A stretch of 64,000 nt of DNA from CAWFPR01 sp963817635 (GTDB lineage: Bacteria > Acidobacteriota > Vicinamibacteria > Vicinamibacterales > 2-12-FULL-66-21). Where the stretch lies: the NCBI GenBank assembly GCA_963817635.1, contig CAWFPR010000007.1, forward strand, positions 49,051-113,050, in the 5' to 3' direction. The notes under the pieces were generated by a model. That model had not been told where the DNA came from and did no database searches. It saw only the letters and a list, made by a program, of their open reading frames with translations. Both the position numbers and the translations under genes were made by a program. Position 1 is the first letter of the stretch; the number at the start of each line of letters is the position of its first letter. This document shows, in pieces, positions 39,267 to 47,629 of the stretch.

Positions 39267-40787
39267 TCACTTGACTTCGATTCCGCACGCGGCCTCCAGC
39301 GCGCCGTCATCGATCATGCGCGCAATCGCCTCGATGTCGGGCGCCGGAGGACGATCGTCCGTGAGCATGGGCACCACGCGACGCACGCACGCGTGCACGC
39401 CTTGCAAGGCGCGTGACGTCTTCAGCGGGGCCAGCAAATCGATCGCCTGCGCCGCACACAGCAATTCGATGGCCAGCACGCGCGTCGCAAGATAGAGCAC
39501 TCGGGACGCCTTCAACGCCGCCCCCATGCTCATACTGACGTGGTCCTCGCGATTGGCGGATGTCGGCACGGTGTCGACGCTGGCGGGATGGCACAGTGTT
39601 TTGATCTCGGACACCAGCGCCGCGGCCGTCACCTGCGCCATCATGTACCCGGATTGGACACCGCTGTTGGGTGTGAGGAAGGCCGGCAGGCCGCTCAGCG
39701 CCGGATTGACGAGTCGATCCGCGCGCCGTTCGCTGATTGTGACGAGCTGCGCGAGCGCGATGGCCGCGAGATCCGCGGCGATCGAGACCGGGGCGCCGTG
39801 AAAGTTGCCGCCCGAGACGATTTCGTCATCGTCGGCGAAGACCATCGGATTGTCGGTGCCGGCGTTGGCCTCGATGGTCACCGTGTCCCGCACGAAGCGG
39901 AGCGCCTCACGCGCCGCGCCGTGGACCTGCGCGGCACAGCGGAGCGAGTATGCATCCTGGACACGCCCGCAGCCGGCATGCGACGCGTTGATGGCGCTGC
40001 CGGCCAGCAGCCGACGGATGTTCGACGCCGATGCCGCTTGTCCGGCGTACGGCCGCGCGTCGTGGATGCGGGCGTCGAAGGGCTGCAGCGACCCCCGCAG
40101 GGCGTCGATCGACAGCGCCGCGATGAGATCGGCCGCCCGTGCGAGCCGCTCGGCACCCGCGGCTGCGAGCCCGGTGACCGCCGCTGACGGCTGTGTGCCG
40201 TTGATGAGCGCGATGCCCTCCTTGGCCGTCAGGGTGACGGGCGTGAGCCCGGCGATCGCGAGCGCCTCGGCGCCGCTCACGACCGCCGGGCTGTCGCCGA
40301 CTGTCGCCTCGCCTTCCCCGACCAGCACCAGCGCGAGATGTGCGAGCGGGGCCAGATCGCCGCTGGCCCCGACAGAGCCGCGGCTGGGCACGCGCGGGTG
40401 GACGCCGCGGTTGAGCAGCTCGATGAACTGCTCCAGCGTGGAGCGCCGGATTCCGGAGAAGCCTTTCGCCAGGACGTTGGCGCGCAGCGCCATCGAGGCG
40501 CGCACCGCACGCGAAGGAAGCGGTTCCCCGACGCCGGCCGCGTGGCTGCGCAGCAGGTTGAGCTGCAGCGCGCCGAGCGCGTCGTGCGGGATGGCCGTTT
40601 CCGCTAGGGCGCCGAATCCGGTGTTGATGCCGTAGACCGGCACGTCGCCGGCCGCCTTGCGATCGACCACCGCGCGCGCGGCGTCCACGCGTCCGGCGGC
40701 CCCGGGGGCGAGCGCGACCGGCGCGCCGTCGTCCGCGATGGCGACGAGTTGTTCCAGGGTGAGCGTGTGTCCGTCCAGGAGGATCAT
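39267..40787 (-). CDS. hutH: Histidine ammonia-lyase
   Basis: 506 residues from ATG 40787 (MILLDGHTLTLEQL), chosen over an ATG five codons upstream by family alignment. It deaminates L-histidine to urocanate, step one of the hut pathway. The Ala-Ser-Gly triad that cyclises to the MIO electrophile is in SRGSVGASGDLAPLAHL. Other hallmarks: VYGINTGFGALA, NLLRSHAAGVG, EGIALINGTQPSAA, GRVQDAYSLRCAAQVHG, GNFHGAPVSIAADL, TVPTSANREDHVSM. The gene diverges from purA, and only 42 bases separate their start codons. Downstream hut genes for imidazolonepropionase and formiminoglutamate hydrolysis are not in the window. Confidence 0.97.
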   Translation of the reverse strand: MILLDGHTLTLEQLVAIADDGAPVALAPGAAGRVDAARAVVDRKAAGDVPVYGINTGFGALAETAIPHDALGALQLNLLRSHAAGVGEPLPSRAVRASMALRANVLAKGFSGIRRSTLEQFIELLNRGVHPRVPSRGSVGASGDLAPLAHLALVLVGEGEATVGDSPAVVSGAEALAIAGLTPVTLTAKEGIALINGTQPSAAVTGLAAAGAERLARAADLIAALSIDALRGSLQPFDARIHDARPYAGQAASASNIRRLLAGSAINASHAGCGRVQDAYSLRCAAQVHGAAREALRFVRDTVTIEANAGTDNPMVFADDDEIVSGGNFHGAPVSIAADLAAIALAQLVTISERRADRLVNPALSGLPAFLTPNSGVQSGYMMAQVTAAALVSEIKTLCHPASVDTVPTSANREDHVSMSMGAALKASRVLYLATRVLAIELLCAAQAIDLLAPLKTSRALQGVHACVRRVVPMLTDDRPPAPDIEAIARMIDDGALEAACGIEVK

Positions 40788-40814
40788 GGCGCGTAGACGC
40801 AAAGGTTGTCAGGG

Positions 40815-40820
40815 TAGAAT
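40815..40820 (+). promoter_or_regulatory. Candidate -10 element (TAGAAT) for purA, start-proximal
   Basis: TAGAAT lies nine bases before the purA ATG, and there is no Shine-Dalgarno sequence, suggesting a leaderless or nearly leaderless mRNA. It is part of GGTAGAATACAGCAG, a 15-base string that recurs with one mismatch at 3313-3327. Confidence 0.4.
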
Positions 40821-40829
40821 ACAGCAGTT

Positions 40830-42122
40830 ATGAACATCGCAGTGCTCGGCGCGCAGTGGGGAGACGAAGGCAAGGGCAAGATCGTCGACTTGCTGACCCC
40901 CAATTTTTCGATCGTGGCCCGGTACCAGGGCGGACACAATGCCGGGCACACCGTCTATGCCAACGGCCGCAAGTTCGTGCTGCGCCTGCTGCCGTCCGGG
41001 ATTCTGCACGAGGCTATCACCTGCGTCATCGGCAACGGCGTCGTCGTCGATCCCCAGGCGCTTTTCAGCGAGATCGACGAGATCACCGCGGCTGGCATCG
41101 TCGTGGGCGACCGCCTGATGATCAGCGACAAGGCCCACCTGATCCTGCCGTACCACCGCGAACTCGATCTGCTGAGCGAGGCCCGGCGCGGAGAGCGGAA
41201 GATCGGCACGACGTCGCGGGGCATCGGCCCGGCTTACGAGGACAAGATCGCGCGTCGCGGCGTCCGGGTGGGCGACCTGGCCAATCCGGAATCCCTGCGC
41301 GAGGCGGTCGAGCACAACGTCGCCGCCCGCAACCGGATCATCGGCGATTCGACGATGGACGCCGGCCAGGTGCTCGCCGACCTCCAGCGCGCGTGGGATC
41401 GGATGTCGCCGTGGGTCTCCGACGTGTCGCTGTTCCTCGATCGCGCCCGGAAGGCGGGGCGCTCCATCATGTTCGAAGGCGCGCAGGGCACGCTGCTCGA
41501 CATCGATCACGGCACGTATCCGTACGTGACGTCCTCGAACGCGACGATCGGCGGCGTCTGCACGGGGCTCGGCGTCGGGCCGCGCGCGATCGACGGCGTG
41601 ATCGGCGTGGCCAAGGCCTACACGACGCGGGTCGGCGAGGGGCCCCTGCCGACGGAACTCACCGGCGAGATGGGCACGCGGCTGCGTGAGAGCGGCCAGG
41701 AGTTCGGCGCCGTGACCGGACGGCCGCGCCGGTGCGGCTGGTACGATGCCGTGGCCGTGCGCTACGCGGTGCGCGTGAACGGTCTCGACGCCCTCGCGCT
41801 CACGAAGCTCGACGTGCTCGACGGCCTGCCGGAACTCCAGGTGTGCACGTCCTACCGGTGCCGCGGCGCCAGCCTGACGGAGATGCCGGGCGATCTGGCG
41901 CAGTTTTCAGCCTGCGAGCCGGTCTACGAATCGCTGCCCGGATGGACCACGCCCACGAAGGGCGTGCGCGACTACAAATCTCTGCCGCGCGAGGCGCAGC
42001 GCTACGTGGCAAGGCTGGAGGAAGTCACCGGGGTGCCGGCGGCCATCATCTCGACAGGGTCGGCGCGCGAAGACACCATCATCCGGGGCGACACGATCGC
42101 GGGACGCTGGTTCACTTCGTAG
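40830..42122 (+). CDS. purA: Adenylosuccinate synthetase
   Basis: 430 residues, intact and typical in length. It condenses IMP and aspartate with GTP to adenylosuccinate, the first committed step of AMP synthesis. N-terminal P-loop QWGDEGKGKIVDLL with the catalytic Asp/His pair (QGGHNAGHTVYANG), GTTSRGIGPAYEDK, FEGAQGTLLDIDHGTYPYV, VGEGPLPTEL, GRPRRCGWYDAVAVRYA, the LTKLDVLDGL guanine-binding strand, and the C-terminal STGSAREDTI. It is divergently arranged with hutH. Translation appears to begin without a Shine-Dalgarno site. Confidence 0.98.
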   Translation: MNIAVLGAQWGDEGKGKIVDLLTPNFSIVARYQGGHNAGHTVYANGRKFVLRLLPSGILHEAITCVIGNGVVVDPQALFSEIDEITAAGIVVGDRLMISDKAHLILPYHRELDLLSEARRGERKIGTTSRGIGPAYEDKIARRGVRVGDLANPESLREAVEHNVAARNRIIGDSTMDAGQVLADLQRAWDRMSPWVSDVSLFLDRARKAGRSIMFEGAQGTLLDIDHGTYPYVTSSNATIGGVCTGLGVGPRAIDGVIGVAKAYTTRVGEGPLPTELTGEMGTRLRESGQEFGAVTGRPRRCGWYDAVAVRYAVRVNGLDALALTKLDVLDGLPELQVCTSYRCRGASLTEMPGDLAQFSACEPVYESLPGWTTPTKGVRDYKSLPREAQRYVARLEEVTGVPAAIISTGSAREDTIIRGDTIAGRWFTS

Positions 42123-42155
42123 GGAGCGCCGCCGCATGCGGGCTGCCGCGGCGCC

Positions 42156-42843
42156 CTATGGGTGGTTGCGGAGGCAGTAGCTTTCGAGCGCCGTGGCGTC
42201 GGCGTCCATGAACTCCACGCCCGCGCGGTATCGGGGCGGCGCCGTGGGCTCCGGCAGTTCGAACTTGGCCCAGGCAATCGCGCCGCGGAACCGCATCACG
42301 AAGTCCTCGTTCGGGATGCTCACGCGCACTTTCTGGTTCGGCCGCAGAATCGTCGACGAGAGCACCTGCGCGCCGACGACCGACAGATCCACCACACTGG
42401 CGGGGTTCCCGTCGACCTGGATTTCCACGCCCGCGCGCACGGGATGGCGTGGCGCGCGACGTGTGCCATGCCAGTCGAGCGTCCGCGCGGGCTCGGTGAC
42501 GGCCGGCGCCGGCGCGCCGGGCGATCCGTCTGGCCGGCGCGGTTGCCGCGGCCAACGTCGGCTTCGCGACCTGCCGGCTGTAGTCGCCGGTGTGCGACAT
42601 CACCCGCACCTCGGCGTTGCCGAGCTGCGGGTCGGTCTTGATTCGGTTGATGAGCGCCGCGCCGCGCGGCGTGGCGGCAAACAGGCGCTCGAGGACGATG
42701 AGCGGCGGCCGGTGCTCGAGAATCGCCTGCAAGGCCTGGATCGGCTCGGTGTCGGCAAACGTGAGGAGATCGCCCTCGCTCGCGAGCCGGTCTCGCAGCA
42801 ACGGCATCAGGTTGGAGGCGGCAATGACGACCGCGGGCATCAT
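42156..42843 (-). CDS. Receiver-like plus PilZ domain protein (one frameshift)
   Basis: About 228 residues from ATG 42843. The N-terminal 120 residues (MMPAVVIAASNLMPLLRDRL, IQALQAILEHRPPLIVLERL, RGAALINRIKTDPQL) have a receiver-like fold but the usual phospho-acceptor Asp is replaced (VLERLF), so it is probably a pseudo-receiver. A one-base shift near 42,530 leads to a C-terminal PilZ domain (RAGVEIQVDGNPASVVDLSV, VRVSIPNEDFVMRFRGAIAW, YRAGVEFMDAD). The D/NxSxxG part of the c-di-GMP motif appears as DLSVVG, so the second motif is largely kept; an RxxxR motif lies just before it (RHPVRAG). Probably a c-di-GMP effector. Convergent with purA. Confidence 0.75.
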
Positions 42844-42885
42844 GTCGAGTGTATCACGGCGAAAAGACGCCCCCGGCCGTCGCCA

Positions 42886-42891
42886 TATAAT
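42886..42891 (+). promoter_or_regulatory. Candidate -10 element (TATAAT) upstream of the HAD gene
   Basis: A consensus TATAAT, six bases before a GTG (42898) that opens a 28-codon frame ending in a TGA overlapping the HAD start codon. Either the transcript has an 80-base leader or the short frame is a translated, coupled leader peptide. No -35 recognised. Confidence 0.35.
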
Positions 42892-42980
42892 GCTGCCGTG
42901 ACACGCCTGTCCGCTCCGGCGCATCCGGCCCTTCGATCCCGCAGCGCGATCGCCCTGCCGTCGGGAGCGTGGGCAGGCCG

Positions 42981-43697
42981 ATGATCGTGCGCGCCGTGCT
43001 GTTCGATCTGGACGACACACTCTTCGACCATCACTACTGCTCGCGCGCCGCGCTCCAGGCGGTGCAGGCATCGCACGCGGGACTGGCGGCGATGCCGTTC
43101 GACGCGCTCGAGCGCAGGCACGCCGAATTTCTCGAGCAGCTGCACGCCGACGTGATGATCGGCCGCCTGGCGATCGACGACGCCCGGCAGGAGCGCTTCC
43201 GCAGGCTGTACGGCGCGGCGGGCGTGACCCCGGACGAGCGCATAGTGGCGGAGGCGGCGGTGGCCTACAAGCAGGCCTACCTCGCGGCCCGCAGGCCGAT
43301 GGCGGGCGCGGCGGCGCTGCTGGCCCTCGTCAAGACCCGCGCCAGGGTGGGCATCGTGTCCAACAACCTGCTCGACGAACAGCGCGAGAAGCTGCGCGAG
43401 TGCGGACTGGATGCCCTCGTCGACGCGCTGGTGGTCTCCGAGGAACTCGGGATCTCGAAGCCCGATCCCCGGATCTTCCAGGTGGCTCTCGAGCGTCTCG
43501 ACGCGGCCGCGGGTGAAACCGTGATGCTCGGCGACTCGTGGGCCGCCGACGTCGCGGGCGCTCGGGCCTGCGGCATTCGCGCCATCTGGTTCAACCGGCA
43601 CGGCGCCCGCGCTCCGGAAGCCGGCGTCGAGACGATTCGCGCGCTCGAGCCGGTGGACGCGGCGATGAGGATCATCTTTGGCTCGCATCGGCATTGA
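42981..43697 (+). CDS. HAD-superfamily phosphatase (subfamily IA)
   Basis: 238 residues from ATG 42981 (MIVRAVLFDLDDTLFDH). All four HAD motifs are visible: nucleophile FDLDDTLF, Ser/Thr motif VGIVSNNL, Lys in ISKPDPRIFQ, and the acidic pair MLGDSWAADVAGA. The cap of about 80 helical residues is between motifs 1 and 2, as in YjjG/phosphoglycolate-phosphatase-like enzymes. It is a cytoplasmic small-molecule phosphatase; substrate unknown. Its last 20 bases overlap the start of the ROK kinase gene, so the two are co-translated and might act on the same sugar or sugar phosphate. Confidence 0.92.
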   Translation: MIVRAVLFDLDDTLFDHHYCSRAALQAVQASHAGLAAMPFDALERRHAEFLEQLHADVMIGRLAIDDARQERFRRLYGAAGVTPDERIVAEAAVAYKQAYLAARRPMAGAAALLALVKTRARVGIVSNNLLDEQREKLRECGLDALVDALVVSEELGISKPDPRIFQVALERLDAAAGETVMLGDSWAADVAGARACGIRAIWFNRHGARAPEAGVETIRALEPVDAAMRIIFGSHRH

Positions 43698-44568
43698 TCT
43701 CGGCGGCACCAAGATTGAGGCGCGCGCGCTGGACGCCGCGGGGGGCGAGTGCTTCCGCCGCCGTGTACCGACGCCGCGCGGCGACTACGACGCGACGATC
43801 GAGGCGATTGCGCACCTCGTCGACGAGGCCGAGCGCGTGGCGGGGCCCTCGTCGGTCGGCGTCGGGATCCCCGGCACCGTGTCGCAGGCCACCGGCCTGA
43901 TCAAGAACGCGAATTCTGTGTGGCTGAACGGGCGTCCGCTCCTGGAAGACCTGCAGCGGCGCCTGGGTCGCGCGATCGGCCTGGCGAACGACGCGAACTG
44001 TTTCGCGCTGTCCGAATCGATGGACGGAGCGGCGGCCGGTGCGCACGTGGTCTTCGGGGTGATCATCGGGACGGGGACGGGCGGCGGCATCGTGGTCGAT
44101 CGACAGGTCGTCGTCGGCGTCAACGCCATCGCCGGCGAGTGGGGCCACAATCCGATGCCCTGGCCCGAACCGGGGGAATGGCCCGGCGCTCCGTGCTACT
44201 GCGGGCGCTCCGGATGCATCGAGACGCTGCTCTCGGGGTCGGGCCTCGCGCGCGACTACGAAGCGGCGACCGGCGAGGCCGCTGACGCGCTGGCGATCGC
44301 GGCGCGCGCCACCCGGGGGGAGCCGGCCGCGACGGCAACCCTCGAACGATACGAAGGGCGCCTGGCGCGCGCGCTGGCCTCGATCATCAATGTGCTCGAT
44401 CCCGACGTCATCGTGCTCGGCGGCGGACTGTCGAATATCACCCGGCTCTACGCGAACGTTCCGGCACGATGGGGCGCGTACATCTTCTCTGACGCGGTGA
44501 CGACGCGGCTCGTGCGTGCGGTGCACGGTGACGCCAGCGGCGTGCGGGGCGCGGCGTGGCTCAGGTGA
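43678..44568 (+). CDS. ROK-family sugar kinase, fructokinase-like
   Basis: 296 residues beginning with TTG at 43678; this start is favoured because the ROK ATP-binding loop follows directly (ARIGIDLGGTKIEARAL). Other features: VGVGIPGTVSQATG, the NDANCFALSES sugar-binding segment, the phosphate loop GVIIGTGTGGGIVVD, catalytic-site NAIAGEWGHNPMPWP, and a zinc site in CYCGRSGCIETLLSGSG. The GEWGHN and CYCGxxGCIET segments resemble E. coli Mak and related manno(fructo)kinases. It phosphorylates a hexose in the cytoplasm; fructose is the best guess. Overlaps the HAD gene upstream by 20 bases. Confidence 0.92.
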   Translation: MARIGIDLGGTKIEARALDAAGGECFRRRVPTPRGDYDATIEAIAHLVDEAERVAGPSSVGVGIPGTVSQATGLIKNANSVWLNGRPLLEDLQRRLGRAIGLANDANCFALSESMDGAAAGAHVVFGVIIGTGTGGGIVVDRQVVVGVNAIAGEWGHNPMPWPEPGEWPGAPCYCGRSGCIETLLSGSGLARDYEAATGEAADALAIAARATRGEPAATATLERYEGRLARALASIINVLDPDVIVLGGGLSNITRLYANVPARWGAYIFSDAVTTRLVRAVHGDASGVRGAAWLR

Positions 44569-44616
44569 TCGCCTGGTCGAGCTAATCGGCCGTGATGCGG
44601 TGCCGCCGGCGGGCCG

Positions 44617-44916
44617 TCAGCCCGGCGCCTGGTGGGAGCGTGTGTGAAACCCCGCAGCTTCGAGGTGCCGACGCGCATCGGCGAAGGCGGTGCCGGCCTC
44701 AGGCGTAACCGTGATGCCGCCCCGCGTCAAGAGGCGATCCACGTTGAACATGCGGAAACGGATGCCCTCCATGTGGAATGCGTGAATCGCGACCGCGAGC
44801 GCGGCGCACTCACGGACGAGGGCATCGCGCGTCTCACTCGCGGGCAACGACTCCAGCAGCACCGTGAGGTGCCGGATGTGGCCTTCGGCCGCCTTGCGAT
44901 GATCGATGTCGGACAT
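44617..44916 (-). CDS. Small conserved-looking helical protein
   Basis: 99 residues from ATG 44916 (MSDIDHRKAAEGHIRHLTVL), seven codons inside the longest open frame. The sequence is mostly helical, with a Glu/Arg-rich amphipathic first half and a hydrophobic segment (ALVRECAALAVAIHAFHMEG) and an ending FADARRHLEAAGFHTRSH. No signal peptide, TM or metal motif. It stands alone between the ROK kinase and the chlorite-dismutase-family gene, pointing the other way. I do not recognise a family. Codon pattern and composition resemble real genes nearby. Confidence 0.6.
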   Translation of the reverse strand: MSDIDHRKAAEGHIRHLTVLLESLPASETRDALVRECAALAVAIHAFHMEGIRFRMFNVDRLLTRGGITVTPEAGTAFADARRHLEAAGFHTRSHQAPG

Positions 44917-45038
44917 GTCAGGTGGCCGGCGCGGCATCCCGCGGACGCGATGCTCCAGCCTACTCAGCGTTGGCCGCCGGCGTCAACATCGCCCCGCGCG
45001 CTTGACCCGGCCCCGCGGGGCGGGGGATAAGGAAGGGC

Positions 45039-45752
45039 ATGAGTACTGGACGCGCGCGCATCAAACCACCCGACCTGTCTGAGCGAGGCGGACTGAAAGA
45101 CGGCGAACCGCAGCGATCCGACGTTCGGCTCTTCATGCAGCTGCTGGTGTTCACCGGCTGCCGGGACGCGCGGGCGGTGAGCGCGCACATGAGCGAGGTC
45201 GCGGTGGATTCGGTCGTCTACGAGGACGTGAACGATCCGCTGGGTGTCGGGATCCTTACGGCGACGACCGATCCGAACGCCTTCATCGAGCAGGTCCGTC
45301 CTGCGCTCATGGCTGGTCCGATGGCTCCGCTGAGACAGAAGCGCCGCTTCTCGATGTTCGGCCGGACCTATGCGCTCGGCTACGAGCCCGACCTTCAGGA
45401 CGTGCTGACGGAGCGCCCGCGGCGCACGGTGCTGAATCCGGACTGGCCGTGGGCGATCTGGTATCCGCTGCGTCGCAGCGGCAGCTTCGCGCAACTCCCG
45501 CCCGGCCAGCAGCGGACCATCCTTGCCGAGCATGGAGAGATCGGCATGGCGTTCGGCGCGGCTGACTATGCACACGACGTTCGCCTCGCCTGCCACGGAC
45601 TCGATCGCGACGACAACGACTTCGTCATCGGCCTCATCGGCAAGGATCTCTTCCCGCTGTCGGCAGTCGTGCAATCGATGCGCAGAACGCAACAGACGTC
45701 GCTGTACCTCGACCGTCTGGGCCCGTTCTTCGTTGGACGCAAGCGCCGGTAG
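45039..45752 (+). CDS. Chlorite dismutase/HemQ-family haem protein
   Basis: 237 residues, preceded by AAGGAAGGG six bases before the ATG. The chlorite dismutase superfamily is recognised from FGRTYALGYEPDLQDVL, the segment WAIWYPLRRSGSFAQLP with a conserved Tyr, LAEHGEIGMAFGAADYAHDV, the proximal His in VRLACHGLDRDDNDFVIGL and the C-terminal TQQTSLYLDRLGPFFVGR. Family members are either haem-b chlorite dismutases or coproheme decarboxylases (HemQ/ChdC); the distal Arg needed for chlorite chemistry cannot be assigned confidently, and the YP motif fits the HemQ side. Haem biosynthesis is the more common role, but no other hem gene is nearby. Confidence 0.85.
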   Translation: MSTGRARIKPPDLSERGGLKDGEPQRSDVRLFMQLLVFTGCRDARAVSAHMSEVAVDSVVYEDVNDPLGVGILTATTDPNAFIEQVRPALMAGPMAPLRQKRRFSMFGRTYALGYEPDLQDVLTERPRRTVLNPDWPWAIWYPLRRSGSFAQLPPGQQRTILAEHGEIGMAFGAADYAHDVRLACHGLDRDDNDFVIGLIGKDLFPLSAVVQSMRRTQQTSLYLDRLGPFFVGRKRR

Positions 45753-45828
45753 GGCGGGCGTGCCGGTCGCGGTGGATTCACGCTTCCGTCGCTGGCTTCC
45801 GCATCGCTTCTGGCGGATTGCCGGTCGG

Positions 45829-46890
45829 TCAGGCGCCGAACTCGAAACACACCGAACAGACGCGCTGGAACGTGGTGAAGCTCACCAGTTCCACGTCAGG
45901 GGAGAGGTAGCCGTCCCGAACGGGTTCTTCGCGCAGCAGGTCGCCGCTCAGGTACTTGCTGTTCGAATCGGGCAACACGGTCACGACCACCGCCTTCGGT
46001 CCCATGTGATTCTGGAGCTGCAGCGCGCCGACGAAATTGGCGCCGGACGAAATGCCGACGCCGAGTCCGATCTGCGACGCGAGTTTCTGCGCCATCAGGA
46101 TGGCGTCGCCGTCGTGGACCGGGAGGATGCCGTCGAGCTTCGATCGATCGAGGATCTGCGGTACGAACTCGTCCGTAAGGCCAGGAATGCGATGCTGCCC
46201 GGTCTTCCGGCCTGTCGAGAGGATCGGTGATTCAGCCGACTCGATTGCGTGAACCTTGACGGCGGGCGATTTCGAGCGCAGAAAACGCCCGACACCCATC
46301 ACGGTGCCCCCGGTGCCCGCGCCAGCCGCGAAGGCGTCCGGTTGCAGCGAGTTCATCGCCAGTTGCGCCCAGATTTCAGGTCCCGTCGTGGCTTCGTGAT
46401 CGCTCGCGTTGCCGGGGTTGGCGAACTGGCGGGTGAGATAGACCCCGGGCTCGGCGCCGAGCGTCTCCAGACGATCGAGCGCAGCGATGAAACCGCCGTC
46501 CGCGCGGCTCACGGGGATCACGCGGGCGCCGAGCGCCGTGATGCGATCGACCGGCTCGCGGCCGAGCCAGTCCGGCATCAGGATGGTGACCGGATGTCCG
46601 AGAGCCCGGCCGATTGCGCTCAGCGAGATCCCGGAGCAGCCGGCCGACGCCTCGGCAATGGTATCGCCCGGATGCAGCGTGCCCTCCATGTAGGCGCGCC
46701 TCAGGATGTGCAGCGCCATCCGATCCTTTATGCTGCCCGTCATATTGAGGTGCTCGGCCTTGGCGTAGAGGGTTCGACGCTCGCCACGGTAGGTGAAGTC
46801 GATGGCCAGCAGTGGCGTGTTGCCCACCAACCGGGCCAGACCGTCGAACCGGCGAGCCGTGTTCTCGTCAACATTCAGCGCGTGCAGCAT
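45829..46890 (-). CDS. Cysteine-synthase-like fold-II PLP enzyme with CxxC tail
   Basis: 353 residues from ATG 46890. Fold-type II PLP enzyme: LVGNTPLLAID, Schiff-base Lys in NMTGSIKDRMAL, the cofactor phosphate-binding GAGTGGTVMGVGRFL, substrate loop EASAGCSGISLSAIG (in place of the usual TSGNTG, so the acceptor-binding loop is atypical) and GISSGANFVGAL. After the core comes a tail DVELVSFTTFQRVCSVCFEF ending the protein, with a CxxC pair not found in CysK/CysM. It may be an O-acetylserine/O-phosphoserine sulfhydrylase or a cystathionine beta-synthase-like enzyme. The neighbours give no pathway hint. Divergent from the BlaI gene across 286 bases. Confidence 0.88.
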   Translation of the reverse strand: MLHALNVDENTARRFDGLARLVGNTPLLAIDFTYRGERRTLYAKAEHLNMTGSIKDRMALHILRRAYMEGTLHPGDTIAEASAGCSGISLSAIGRALGHPVTILMPDWLGREPVDRITALGARVIPVSRADGGFIAALDRLETLGAEPGVYLTRQFANPGNASDHEATTGPEIWAQLAMNSLQPDAFAAGAGTGGTVMGVGRFLRSKSPAVKVHAIESAESPILSTGRKTGQHRIPGLTDEFVPQILDRSKLDGILPVHDGDAILMAQKLASQIGLGVGISSGANFVGALQLQNHMGPKAVVVTVLPDSNSKYLSGDLLREEPVRDGYLSPDVELVSFTTFQRVCSVCFEFGA

Positions 46891-47162
46891 GAGGTGCTCC
46901 CCGGCAGCGTGCCGGAACTCCGACGATGGCTGGGCGGCCCGGCTGGCGGCTGGTAGGCGGCAGTAAATGCCGTTGCGATGAGGAGTTGCGGGTGATTCGT
47001 CTGCGCCCGCCCGGGCCAGCCGGTCTGCGTTCGGTGCCGTCTGATGTCTGCGGATCACGGTTCGTGCCAGTGAGCTCGTCAATGACTGGCCCGCGTCGTG
47101 CGGCGGCGACGCACGAGACCGACGAAGGGCATCCGCGACGAGGCACTGGCCGTCTGATCCGC

Positions 47163-47168
47163 TATACT
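47163..47168 (+). promoter_or_regulatory. Candidate -10 element (TATACT) for the BlaI-like gene, start-proximal
   Basis: TATACT lies eight bases before the ATG at 47177 with no Shine-Dalgarno sequence in between, again suggesting leaderless transcription. BlaI family operators usually overlap such promoters, but I cannot identify a dyad here. Confidence 0.35.
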
Positions 47169-47176
47169 CCTGAGCG

Positions 47177-47629
47177 ATGTTCAAGGGACTCTGGGGATCG
47201 CGCTGGCGGCGTGCCGAACGGGACCCGCTGGCCGCCGCGCTTGGCAGCCTCGAGCGCCAGGTGATGGACGTCGTGTGGGAAGGGCACGCCTGCACGGTGC
47301 GCGACGCCCATGCCCGGCTGCCCCGTCCGGTGGCGTACACCACCGTCATGACCACGCTCGACCGCCTGTTCAAGAAGGGCTTCGTGGCGCGCACGCGCGA
47401 GGGACGCGCCTTCGTCTACACCGCCGCGCGCACGCGCGGCGAGGTGGAGGCCGCCATGGCGAGCGGCGTGCTCGGCGGGTTGCTCGCGCACGGCACCGGT
47501 GACGCGATCCCGATTCTGTCGAACCTGGTGGACGCGGTGGGCGCGCAGGACGGCGGCGCCGAGCTGCTCGACGCGCTCGAAACGCTGGTCCGTGAGCGCC
47601 GCCGGCAGATAGAGGAGCAGGATCGATGA
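47177..47629 (+). CDS. BlaI/MecI/CopY-family transcriptional repressor
   Basis: 150 residues. The N-terminal winged helix has the BlaI signatures LGSLERQVMDVVWEGHACTV, RLPRPVAYTTVMTTLDRLFK and KGFVARTREGRAFVYTAARTR, where the family's conserved TV-x-T-x-L-x-R-L-x-x-KG stretch includes the cleavable site used by BlaR1. The C-terminus is a helical dimerisation region. Its stop codon overlaps the ATG of a following M56-type membrane peptidase gene (ATGA), the standard BlaI-BlaR1 arrangement. The regulated target is not clear; no beta-lactamase is adjacent, and the nearest candidate downstream is a multihaem cytochrome. Confidence 0.93.
   Translation: MFKGLWGSRWRRAERDPLAAALGSLERQVMDVVWEGHACTVRDAHARLPRPVAYTTVMTTLDRLFKKGFVARTREGRAFVYTAARTRGEVEAAMASGVLGGLLAHGTGDAIPILSNLVDAVGAQDGGAELLDALETLVRERRRQIEEQDR

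Noticed and set aside
45039..45752. Firm assignment as chlorite dismutase (cld) or hemQ
   Set aside because: The deciding distal residue cannot be placed by eye, and no chlorate or haem gene lies beside it, so only the family is given.
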